Source of the DNA: Glebionis coronaria
Taxonomy: Eukaryota; Streptophyta; Magnoliopsida; Asterales; Asteraceae
DNA: 64,000 nucleotides
NCBI GenBank assembly: GCA_025667525.1
Contig: CM046881.1
Location: forward strand, 500,361,627 to 500,425,626
Direction of reading: 5' to 3'
Positions within the stretch are counted from its first letter, which is position 1. Each line of letters starts with the position of its first letter. Made by a program: the position numbers and the translations under genes. Under the pieces are notes generated by a model. It did not search any database. It was given only the letters and a program-made list of their open reading frames with translations, and was not told where the DNA came from. Shown one piece after another: positions 45,607 to 56,714 of this stretch.

Positions 45607-47251
45607 ATGGACAATCCTGATCCGGGAAGTGCGCCTAACGCTCCTAACAAGGAGCCGCACAGGCCATCAATCGAGACGGAATTCGAAGTGGAACCACTTA
45701 CTGACGAAGACCTCGCCCGTGTTGTCACGCAGAACTTTGACGGGATCGTCCCGGGTATCGCGTCAAGGTTAAACCTAGGAAGGAACCTCAAATCTAGGTT
45801 CAACTTTGGCATAACCGCGTCCGACACCTCTCCTCAAACTCAAAAGAATATGAGGGCGCGCCCCCAGGAAAGAACCCCCCTTGAGGAAAACCCTCAACCT
45901 CGGAATGTGTTCGAGCGCATAGGAGATCGCGTTATGCAGGAATTACTACAATCTCGTGAGGAAGGAGATAGGTCCGACGGCTCTGCCGAATGCCCGATGT
46001 TGGAATCAACCAGGAACAGTCGCCGCACCAGTGTGTGGGATAGGATGAATAGTGGGAAGAAAGCTCCTATCTCTTCTCACAAAAGTGGTCCTTAGCCGAG
46101 AAGTGGGGCACCGCCCCCTCCTCCTGGCCCTTCGGGGTCGGATTCGGATGACCATCCCCCCAAGCGTCGGCGACCTAGGTACACTCCCCCACCACCATCT
46201 GACGATGAAGGATACTATGATGATCCCTACTATCAAAACGAGGAGGAGGATCTCTCCCGTCCATGGTGTGACGACAGAGAAAATGCCTTCACTCTCCGCA
46301 TACGGAACTACTCTGAGGATAAGAAGCATCGTATGTTGACGTGTGTCAAAACCTATGATGGGTCTGGTGATCCTGATGATCTCCTAAAAATATTTGATAC
46401 ACAGGCGAAAATTGAACGATGACCGATGCCTATATGGTGCCAGATGTTCAACTCGACCTTGATTGGCAATGCCCGTGATTGGTTTGAAAGGCTCCCTTCC
46501 CGAAGCATTGATAGCTTCGCCGAGCTGCGCACTGCGTTCAAAAACAATTATACTCAACGAAAGAAGTATAGTAGGGATCTGGTCTCATTAGCAACCGTCA
46601 AGCAGCGGCCCGGAGAGTCCACGGAGGACTTCACGGAACGTTTCAATGACGAGTGCACGCGCACAAAAACGATGCAGAGCTCCTAAAAATTGCTGATTAC
46701 ATGCATGCCATAACTGACAAGGAATTAATTAGGCGCCTCAATGACAAGCGACCGGAGAGGTATGACGACCTCATGGAAAGGGTCAGAAGCTTTGTAGAAG
46801 GAGAAACCGCGGTAGCCGCGGCATATCCTACAAAGGGAAACCATAACTATCGATCGAACGACCAACCCAAGAGGCAATCAGGGGGCCAAAGCACCAAAGG
46901 TAATGGAAGGAGATCGGACTACAAGAGTCAGAATAAAGGAGGGTGGTTGGATGACAAGTTCACCCCTCTAAAGATGACTTACCGGGATATCTTGTTGACG
47001 AAAGGGGCGAACTTCCCAAGGCCTCCCCCAATGACAACTCCAGTGGACCGCCGTCAAAGAAATCGCTTCTGCGAATTCCAAAATGACAAGGGCCACGACA
47101 CGGAGGAATGCATCCAGATCAAGAAGCACATTGAGTCACTGATCAAATTAGGCAAACTAAAACATTTGGTCAAGGATTGGAAGGATGGGAAGGATAACAA
47201 AAAGTACGATAAGAAGGACCCCAAAAGGACAAGCCTTCGACCATATATATG
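45607..47251 (+). pseudogene. Element D gag
   Basis: Gag of a Tat-like element starts at the ATG 45607 (MDNPDPGSAP). An acidic N-terminal part runs to a TAG at 46093-46095. A second stop (TGA, about 46420) precedes the capsid core (NARDWFERLPSRSI, RPGESTEDFTERFN) at 46426-46686. A frameshift near 46665 leads to the frame 46653-47252, with MERVRSFVEGE and a degenerate zinc-knuckle-like region CEFQNDKGHDTEEC at about 47070. A frameshift at about 47240 separates it from the protease. Confidence 0.88.
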
Positions 47252-48421
47252 ATCCAATCTTGGCAGCGCCGCACAAAGCAGAAAGTTAGTCAAAAAATTT
47301 CGCGCGGCAGAGAGATCTCTTTCCCACCCATTACGGCAAGCAACATGGCTGATGCACCTCTCACGATTGAGGTAAGTATTGGAACACACAATGTTCGTCG
47401 TATGTATGTGGACGGAGGATCGTCGGTAGAAGTTCTCTACGAACACTGTTTCGTACAGCTACGACCAGAGATAAAGAGCCAGTTAGTGCCGGCCACGTCG
47501 CCGCTCATTGGCTTCAGCGGAGATACTATCTGGCCAATAGGAAAGCCGCGTCTACTGGTGACCATTGGGGATAAAGAACATTCCACCACGGCGTGGATGA
47601 ACTTTATGCTGATACGTTCACATTCCCCGTATAATGGTATTATCGGAAGACCATGGATCTTAGCCATACGGGTTGTCCCATCCATGACTCATGGTATGAT
47701 TAAATTCCCAGTCGAAGGGGGAATTGTTACAATTTATAACTCGATCGTGCCGACATCTGAATGCCACACAGTGACAGCACCAGTCCAGCATGTTCCCATC
47801 AAGGAAGGATCACCACCCCCTAATTGGAAGGTGGTAATCCACCCCGACTACCCGGAGCAAGAGGTGGCCGTAGGGGGAACGCTATCGGATAACGGGAAGA
47901 GGGCCATGTGCTCTCTCCTAAAAGTGAACCTTGATATATTCGCATGGGAGCCCAAGCACATGACAGGTGTGTCGCGTTCGATAGCAGAACATAAACTTCA
48001 AATCCGCCAGGGATATCCTCCTGTTAAACAAAAGAAGCGTGGTCAAGCACCAGAACGCAGCCAGGTCATACTGGATAAGGTACGGAAATTAGTAGATGCA
48101 GGAATTATGCGCGAGATATAATACCACGAGTGGTTATCTAACCCAGTCATGGTCAAGAAGCATGACGGGAGTTGGCACATGTGTGTGGACTTCACGGACT
48201 TGAACAAAGCTTGTCCGCAAGACTGCTATCCGCTACCAGAAATTGATTGGAAGGTAGAATCCTTATGCGGATACCCTTTCAAGTGTCTTTTAGATGCGTA
48301 TAAAGGATACCATCAGATCCAGATGGCAGAGGAAGATGAGGAGAAGACGGCGTTTCACACTAGTCAGGGCGTGTATTGTTACACAAAAATGCCATTCGGA
48401 CTAAAAACGCCGGAGCGACAT
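47249..48421 (+). pseudogene. Element D protease and first half of reverse transcriptase
   Basis: The protease motif is VDGGSSVEVLY at about 47409; Asp-Gly-Gly stands where Asp-Ser/Thr-Gly is usual, as in other Tat elements. IIGRPWI is the flap-side motif. The frame continues into reverse transcriptase to a TAA at 48119-48121. After that come HMCVDFTDLNKACPQD and the second conserved Asp (LLDAYKGYHQI), then MPFGLK. A one-base loss near 48400 shifts the frame. The Tekay-like element then interrupts the domain at 48421/48422, just before the catalytic YVDD. Confidence 0.92.
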
Positions 48422-51383
48422 TGTAAAACCCGCATGCTTTTACCATGAATAGTACCCTTAAGATCGTACGTACTAGATTAAAACTTTCCTTTTATAGTAT
48501 GATTACGTTCACGTGTCAGAATTCTACGTATTACGTACGTGTTAGAACACGATAAGTATTTATTACGTACGAACACACAATAATTATTTAACAATAATTA
48601 ATCACGAACATGCGATCATGAAATCATGAACGTAATTAAATCACGAACTAATATTAATTACGTATATATATTTATTACGAACATGAATATATATATTATG
48701 TCACTATAAATATTTAACGAGAACACACTAAACACGAACACAAATAAACACGAACGAACACTTAAATAACGAGACATGGAAAACGGTACGGGTACCCCAT
48801 GTGGGGCCCCTTACCCGCGGCTACATCAAGGAGATGGGCCAAGCCCATCTCAAAATTTACTAAGAATGGGTTAAGGTAACTTTTACTACTCATTTTCACT
48901 TTACAGGAAACCAAAACAAAAACCTAAAAGATTTTTCTCCTTCTCCTTCTTGTCCTCTTGTGGCCGCCGCACATAACACACCAAAGGGGGGTGTTTAGTT
49001 GATTTTAATCTTGAATCTTGTACGTGTGTTCGTGTGTGTTCATCCTCGTTAGATCCACGCATTCGGTATACCTCTTTTTAATCCTTTTTATTTTGTTTTG
49101 ATTTAATAAATTAATAAGAACATGATGTTTTTAAAACCTAATTAAAAACATAAATCAAACATGTAATTGGTTATCGGGTAAATCAAAACAGATGTTTTTA
49201 GGGGTGTTTGTTTGCCGACGCCTAAACCGAACCCCAAGGGGGTCTCGGTTTAGCTTATAGACCACCACCGAGACCATATGGTCCCGGTTTGGTGGTGTGG
49301 GTCCCACGGCAGCAACAAACAAAAGGGAACCGCGAAGTGGTTCGGGGTATGGTGTCGATTTCAGGTCCGGTTCATGGTCTCTAGTCACGATCCGGTTCAT
49401 GGTTTATGTTAAGATTATTTTTTTAATGATTATATGTTAAAATTAAATTAATAATATTATTTTAATAAAACATGACTTAAGTTATAATTTAATTATTAGA
49501 TCATGGAATTATTAACCTAAGTATTTATATTTTTCTAGACTTAATTAATTAATTATTTAAAAACCATGGTTATAATTAATTAATTAACATGACTTAGGTT
49601 ATATTATTAATAAATAATAATACATGTGTTAACCTAAGTATTTCTTTATTTAATTAAAAACATGATATATTTAATTAAATACTTTTAACCTATAGTTTAT
49701 TTAAATTACATGTAATAATTAATAAACTATACATTATATCATTATGACTTAGAATAATAATCAGAAAACACTTAAGCTTATATACTTAGCTTATTTAACT
49801 AGCTTATATCTAATTATGGAAACTTTCTATTTTTAGAAACTTATTAATTCAGCCAGCTAATCTATTTATGGAAACTTTCTATTTTTAGAAACTTATTTAA
49901 TTAAGGCAGCTAATCTATTTATGGAAACTTTCTATTTATAGAAACTTATTTAATTAAGGCAGCTAATCTATTAATGGAAACTTTCTATTTTTAGAAACGT
50001 ATCTGTTTTAAGTAGTAATTCTATTTTTGGAAACTTTCTATTTTTGGAAACTTTCTATTTTTGGAAACTTTCTATTTTTGGTAACTTTCTAATTTTTGGA
50101 AACTTTCTATTTTAGGAAACCTGCTATTTTTAGAAAGTTACTTATTATTACACAGTAAGTATAATAATACATGAAATACCAGAAATACTTAATCAGAATA
50201 GTCAGAATATAAGATAAACACAGTTTAAGGCTTAAAACAGTAAAACATGATATGAACGTATAAAATAAGCTAAGACATGACATAAAACCAGTTACGTATT
50301 TAGTAATCAGATACTTATACACGTATGTATTTATGTAGCATTAGTGATACCGAAGTAGGATTCTCCTCAGTTCGTCTTCTTCGTTCACTGGACATAAGGT
50401 ACGGATTCCCATCCTTTTAGTATGGACATTCTTTCCTTATTAGGATTCCCCGTATGTAGCCAAATGTTTTCCCGTAGTATAAGTTTATATGTTTGATTTG
50501 CTTATGTTTAAATTAGAATACCTATAGCCATATACATGCATGACCAGTTTCACCTAGTTATGGAGGTACCATGACCATAACATTAGATGCACTGATGTTA
50601 TGACTTCACCACGGCGGAGTGATTGCTCATGGCGTCCCTTCAGCTTTTGGCCATATTATTATATTTATCATGTGGGGCGTATGGGTGCATCCTAGTTACA
50701 TGTTTTTCAGCAGATTACTTAGTGTGAATGTGGTGTGTGCCTTGCATCCTTCACAAGGAGCTGATCCCTCCTACCCAAAACCAGTATATTAAATTAGAGG
50801 CAGCCCCTCTAATTTGCATGATGAGGTCACCCCTCCAAGTATTCATGCACGGTGGATTTTCATGACCTATATTGGCTAATGGTAGAACATGCTAAACAGT
50901 TTTTATAAGATAAACATAAGGCTTTTCAAACTATAAATCAAGTTTTACCAAGACTTAACCAGGTTATTCGGGACTTAGTTTCTTCCGCTGTTATATGTTA
51001 TATGCTTATCCTATTCATGCTTTATTGTACATCCGTGCACTGAGCGTATTGCTCAACCGTTTTCCTTTTCTATGTTCCCAAAACGGCAGGTACTCAGGGA
51101 CGCTCGTAGACTTTAAGCGTACGTGCATATGGACTGGAAGCTTTCTAGCCTTTCTTTGCTTTATGCATTATCTTTACTTTGATACACTTGCTATGGACAT
51201 TGTTTAGTCCTTTCCTTTTCAGTACTTATGTTTGTGTGTGATGAGCTTTACTTTTGGACTACCGATGTTTGATTCCGGTATTTTCCTTTTATGGTCATGA
51301 AATGTTTAGACATTTTTCCTTGTATGCTTTGATGACACGCCATAATTACGCTTGACATTCCATTATTAAAATGGGGTGTTACA
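48422..51383 (+). mobile_element. Tekay-like plus element, 5' LTR
   Basis: 2962 bp. It contains a tandem repeat zone at about 49820-50130 built on tttttggaaactttcta (17 bp), nested in longer units of about 54 bp that contain ggcagctaatc. Near 50380-51260 it has a block related to the LTR of the minus-strand Tekay element. Confidence 0.95.
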
Positions 51384-51387
51384 ATTA

Positions 51388-51400
51388 TGGTATCAGAGCC
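51388..51400 (+). other. Tekay-like plus element, primer-binding site
   Basis: tggtatcagagcc lies four bases after the LTR end and matches the complement of initiator tRNA-Met. Confidence 0.93.
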
Positions 51401-51833
51401 AAGGCTTCGACCTGTAGGCTCTCAAATATGACCTGTGATTAGTGGGTAGTCACTACGGTCTTCCTAGAAATGACAGTCGTTTTCATGCATTCATCATTTT
51501 TATGCATACATATATATGTCATTGTCGCAGGTTTATGACTAAGTAATGGTTGGTACAGGACTGGCCCTATTTAGTCGCATGTGTTTTATCGAAACTTTTT
51601 AATTTGGGACCGACCCATAGGCGTCCCCTTGCCATGTCTTTTATTTTGGGTGAATTGACCATAGGCGTTCACTCTCGAGCATACAAAAGTTTTCATAAAA
51701 CTGCGTCATGCATTCATACACAAAATTTTCTTGCATAAAATTTTTCTCTTGAAATTTTGGTATAATTTTTTTTCATGTATATATATTTTATGTTTTGATC
51801 TGTTTAATCATATGTTTTATGTTATAATGTCAG
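51401..51833 (+). other. Tekay-like plus element, leader
   Basis: About 430 bp between primer site and gag ATG. It includes two forms of the motif (c/g)cccataggcgt(c/t) at about 51615 and 51660. In the minus element the same leader has repeated gtgaacgcctaggg-like motifs (about 41940-42070). This shared motif may be part of packaging or regulation; nothing more can be said. Confidence 0.55.
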
Positions 51834-52561
51834 ATGGTTCTCACACGCGAACAGGAACAACTCAATGCTGCAATCCAAGCTGCAATGCAAGCTTTGCTTC
51901 CTCAACTGAGGAACAACATCAGGGCTGAGGTTCAAGCTGCCAACAATCAGCAGCATAATCAAGCACCTCCTCCTCCTCCTCCAGTGACATTAGCAGTATG
52001 GCTGGAGAGATTCAACAAGCTCCGTCCTCGAGCTTTTGAGAAAACAGATAGCCCCAGTGATGCTGAAAGCTGGTTGGCTCACATCGAGAAGATTTTCAAT
52101 TCTATGGGTTGTGACCCCGCGTACAAGGCGAGGTTGGCATGCTATCGGTTCGAAGGAGATGTGCTAAATTGGTGGTTAGCATTGATGCAGTCTAAGGGAG
52201 GTGACGAGTGGGTTGCTGGTTTGACTTGGGCTCAGTTCAAGGACAGAGTGATGGAGCAGTTCTTTCCCAAGGCCGAGCAAGACAAGCTCAAGAGGGAGTA
52301 CCATGGGATCTGACAGAGAGCTGGGGAGAATAGCAACGAGTTTATGCAACGCTTTCTTCGCTTAGCTGGTTTCCTTGGTGCAGCAGCAGGTACTCCTGAA
52401 GAGCAGGCACACCACTTTAGGTGGGCTCTTAGCACATCGGTCGCAAACAATCTGGTGTGTGCTACGTTCAACACTGTAGCACAAGTGGCCGATGCAGCAC
52501 GTAAGCTGGAGATGCTGCAGGAGCGAGATGAGTTCGGGGAAGCTGAGAGACCCGACAAGAG
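51834..52561 (+). pseudogene. Tekay-like plus element gag, exon 1
   Basis: Gag capsid starts at the ATG 51834 (MVLTREQEQL). It has a proline run, WLERFNKLRPRAFEKT and the retrotransposon-gag core (LTWAQFKDRVMEQFFP). A TGA at 52311-52313, where CGA is likely, interrupts it. It resumes at FLRLAGFLGAAAGTPEEQA and ends ERPDKR at 52561, the candidate splice donor. Confidence 0.88.
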
Positions 52562-53010
52562 GTAAAAATTCGTATTCAAGCGGTGATCAATCCGTATTCT
52601 TCCATATATGTAAATTATTCATCTCTTTAAATTGTATCTTCCAGGCAGAAAACTGGGGACCGGTCTCAGCCGGCTACTCAGCAGCAACCTCATCAGCCCA
52701 AGGGAAATGGTCAGACTAACGACCGTTCTGCTACGGAAAGGCGTGGCGGTAATGATAATTACTGTAACAACGCTGGACACTCCAACAGCAGCAGGTCCTA
52801 ATACTTACGCATTTTTTTCTTATGATTTCATGTTATAACTCATATTCTGACACTCTAGCAAACTTCTACCAGGAACCATGGAAACGGTAGGGACCAGAAC
52901 CAGAGAGGTTCACAGCCTAGCCGTCCAGCTATCACTGGTATTCAATCTTACGATTATTCGCATTTTCCTTTGTACCCTATTATCATGTCTTATGTAAAAT
53001 GTTTTATCAG
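52562..53010 (+). other. Three candidate introns in gag of the Tekay-like plus element
   Basis: Three GT...AG segments lie between capsid and zinc knuckle: 52562-52644 (83 bp, donor gtaaaa, acceptor cttccag), 52795-52872 (78 bp, donor gtccta, acceptor ctaccag) and 52938-53010 (73 bp, donor gtattc, acceptor ttatcag). They are T-rich and hold stop codons. The pieces between them (52645-52794 and 52873-52937) are open in the joined phase (2, 2, 1) and lead in frame into the zinc knuckle. Read without removal, all three frames close. Confidence 0.78.
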
Positions 53011-55045
53011 GTTCTCAGCCAGCCAGAGCACCTGCTGGAGGATATACTCATCCTCTCTGCTCTACTTGCCACCGTAGGCACCCAGGGCCATGTCGTCGTA
53101 ACACGGACGCATGCTTCAAGTGTGGTCTTCCTGGCCATATCATGAAGGATTGCCGTAAGGGCGAGATGGAGGGCACATCGGGACATGCTGATTCCAAACC
53201 ACCTCCTACCACCGGGCGTGTCTACACGACATCTCGAGACCAGGCCAACAAGTCTACAGGTACCATCACTGGAATCTTGTATATGTATGGTCAAGCTGCG
53301 TGTGTTCTTTTCGATACGGGTGCTACTCACTCGGTCATTTCTACTGCTTATGCTAAGAACATTAGGATACTCCCCATGCCACTAGAGAATAGGCTTACTA
53401 TTTCCACGCCTTTGAGGGACTCTATATTAATCACCCATGTATACAAGAGTCTTCCCCTATAATTTGACGATAAGGTTCGACCTGTTGACGCACTTCCACT
53501 GGACATGAATGACTTCGACACGATTTTGGGCATGGATTGGCTATCCAAGCATCATGCTACCATATATTTCCATTCATATCGAGTTATCTTCGGTGATGTT
53601 AATGCACCAGAGTACATTCATAACGGGTTCGTACCCGGACGGTCTGTACAAATCATTTCTACCCTTCAAGCGCGTGCACTACTGTCACATGGATGCGAGG
53701 GTTATCTAGCTACGGTTCACGACATGGATGCTGAATCTCCATCAATTCAGGATCAACCAATAGTGTCGGAATTCCAAGATGTATTCCCAGAAGAACTTCC
53801 GGGCATACCACCTGCACGAGAAGTGAAATTCAATATCGAGCTTATTCCAGGAGCTGAACCAATCTCCAAGGCTCCTTATCGCATGGCTCCCATAGAGCTA
53901 AAGGAGTTGAAGGATCAACTACAAGAACTTCTAGAACGAGGTTTCATTCGACCAAGCGCATCTCCATGGGGCGCACCGGTCTTATTTGTTAAGAAGAAGG
54001 ACGGCAGTATGCGTCTTTGCATAGACTATCGCGAGCTCAACAAGATTACTATCCGGAATAGGTATCCACTGCCGCGTATAGATGACCTGTTTGACCAACT
54101 CCAAGGGGCCAAACACTTCTCCAAGATTGATCTTAGGTCACGCTACCATCAGCTACGGGTCAAGGAGCAGGATATCGCCAAGACTGCTTTTCGTACCCGC
54201 TATGGCCACTACGAGTTTGTAGTTATGTCATTCGGCCTGACAAATGCTCCAGCAGTGTTCATGGACTTGATGAACAGAATCTTCCATGAATTTCTGGACA
54301 AGTTCGTCATTGTCTTCATCGATGACATCCTGATTTTCTCAAAGTCCAAGGAGGAACACGAAGACCATCTTCGTACAGTACTACAGATTCTTCGCCAGAA
54401 GCATCTGTATGCTAAATTCTCCAAGTGTGAGTTCTGGTTAGACAAGGTGGCATTCTTAGGTCACATTGTATCAACAGAAGGAATCACTATGGATCCAGCG
54501 AAGGTTGAGGCCATTACTAAGTGGCCGAGGCCAACATCAGCGACGGAAGTCTGCAGTTTCTTAGGCTTAGCTGGCTATTACCGTAGGTTCATGGAGAACT
54601 TTTCCCTCTTAGCACTACCATTGACCAAACTAATGCGGAAAGGGGAGAAATTTGTCTGGACTGAGGAACGAGAGAAGAGCTTTGAAGACCTGAAGCAGAA
54701 GCTAGTATCTGCACCTATTATTACTCTCCCATCTAGTACGGGTGGATTTCAAATCTATAGTGATGCATCGGGGAAGGGACTTGGCTATGTTCTCATACAA
54801 CATGGGAAAGTGATCGCGTACGCTTCACGACAGCTTAAGCCTTATGAAAAAATTACCCCATGCATGAATTGGAACTTGCTGCAGTCGTGTTTGCATTGAA
54901 GATATGGAAGCACTACTTATATGAAGAATCATGTGACATTTTCACGGACCACAAGAGCTTGAAGTATATCTTCACTCAACGTGAATTGAACATAAGGCAG
55001 AGGAGATGGTTAGAGATGTTGAAGGATTATGACATTAATCTATAG
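53011..55045 (+). pseudogene. Tekay-like plus element: zinc knuckle, protease, reverse transcriptase, RNase H
   Basis: After intron 3 the frame reads through CSTCHRRHPGPCRR and CFKCGLPGHIMKDC. Protease: FDTGATHSVIS at about 53311. A TAA at 53460-53462 interrupts. The frame 53505-54899 holds reverse transcriptase: [30 protein letters not shown] (Arg where Gly is usual), [10 protein letters not shown] and the catalytic FIDD at about 54318. RNase H starts [13 protein letters not shown] (about 54760). A frameshift at about 54850 moves it to 54860-55045 ([18 protein letters not shown]), ended by a TAG. Confidence 0.92.
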
Positions 55046-56636
55046 TATCATCCCGGAAAGGAAAATGTAGTAGCAGATGCTCTTAGCAGGAAGTCCGGAA
55101 TGATCAACGACATTAAAATTGAGGAGGAAATCATAAGAGACTTGAAGCGACTAAACATCGAGATAATGGTATGTGGACAGCACGTTTACTGGGCTAATCC
55201 TAGAGTAGAACCCCAGTTACTCTCTAAGATCAAGGAAGCTCAGAAAGATGATGGAGAAATCTGGGCGATAGTACAAAATTTGGAGAAACATACGGAATTC
55301 AGAGTAGATGTAAATGGTATCATATGGCAGGTCACGAGACTTTGTGTTCCTGATGACCAAGAACTCCGGGAAGCCTTGTTAGCTGAAGCTCATAGCTCCT
55401 CATTCTCTATACATCCTAGTTCGACTAAGATGTACCATGACATCAAGCAGTACTTTTGGTGGAGTGGTATGAAACAGGATGTGGCCACTTACGTCTCCAA
55501 ATGTCTTACCTGCCAGCATGTTAAGATCGAGCATCAGCGATCTGGCGGTCTCCTTCAACCGTTAGATATTCCAGAGTGGAAGTGGGACAAAATCACCATG
55601 GATTTTGTTACTGGTCTTCCGCCTACCAAGAGGAAGCACGATGCAATTTGGGTTATCGTAGATCGACTTACCAAATCAGCTCATTTCTTACCGATCCGCA
55701 AGGAAGATCCGGTACGTAAACTCGTCGATACGTATAGAAGAGAGATCATGAGACCCACGGTGCTCCATCCAGCATCGTCTCAGACAGAGATCCTCGTTTC
55801 ACTTCGTGATTTTGGAAGAGTCTACAGAAAGCTTGGGGTACACAACTTAAGCTTAGCACGGCTTTTCATCCTCAAACAGACGGACAGTCGGAGCGAACGA
55901 TTTAAACATTGGAAGACATGCTGAGGTCATGTGCGTTGGAATGGACGGGTGATTGGGACGATTACATCTTTTTGGTGGAGTTTGCATATAACAACAGTTG
56001 GCACGCAAGTATCAAGTGTGCTCCTTTCGAGATGTTGTATGGCAGAAAGTGTCGCGCCCCAATCTGCTGGGATCAGGTTGGCGAGCAAACACTTGAAGGA
56101 CCAGAAATCATAGAGATGACCAATGAAAGGATCGCAGTAGCTAAGCAGAAACTTCAGGAAGCACGGTCACGTCAGAAGAGTTACGCCGATAAGCATCATA
56201 GGGACATACATTTTAACGTAGGAGATCACGTCTTCCTTAAGGTTTCACCGGCACGTGGTGTTAGACGCTTCGGGATTAAAGGGAAGCTCAGTCCTCGTTT
56301 CATCGGACCGTTTGATATCATTGAACGAGTCGGTGAAGTATCTTACCGATTAGCGTTACCTCCGCAGCTTTCGCATGTGCACAATGTGTTTCATGTGTCC
56401 TTACTCAGAGGGTACCGGTATCATCCCCTTCACATGGTTCAGTATCCACTGGAACAAATACGTAAAGATCTCACCTTCATAGAAGAACACGAACGCGTTC
56501 TTGACAGATAAGAACGAGTCATGAGTAGGAAGACGATTCCATTCGTCAAAATCCTTTGGAGGGATCATACCGAGCGGGAAGCCACTTGGGAAATGGAGGA
56601 GTCTATCCGGGCTTCTTACCCTCACTTCATATTTTA
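55046..56636 (+). pseudogene. Tekay-like plus element: integrase and chromodomain
   Basis: The frame 55100-55924 has the zinc region (HPSSTKMYHDIKQYFWW, CLTCQHVK) and the first catalytic Asp (TMDFVTGLP). A one-base loss near 55755 shifts the frame across the second Asp, and the frame is restored near 55905. The frame 55909-56511 has WHASIKCAPFEMLYGRKCRAP, KVSPARGVRRFGIKGKLSPRFIGPF and the start of the chromodomain (VLDR). After a TAA at 56509-56511 the chromodomain continues (VKILWRDHTEREATWE) to a TAA at about 56635. Confidence 0.92.
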
Positions 56637-56676
56637 AATTCGGGTATGTTCTTCTTTTCCAGTTTACTTTATCTAT

Positions 56677-56714
56677 AATTCGGGGACGAATTATTCTTTT
56701 TAGGGGGGAAGAGT
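56677..56714 (+). other. Tekay-like plus element, AATTCG hairpin and polypurine tract
   Basis: aattcg and cgaatt flank gggga... to form a short hairpin at 56677-56692, followed by ttttt and the purine tract aggggggaagag, then the LTR start at 56715. The same module is found next to the 3' LTR of the minus-strand Tekay element. Confidence 0.88.

Noticed and set aside
46006..46329. 107-codon minus-strand ORF
   Set aside because: It is antisense to element D gag and shows no independent features.
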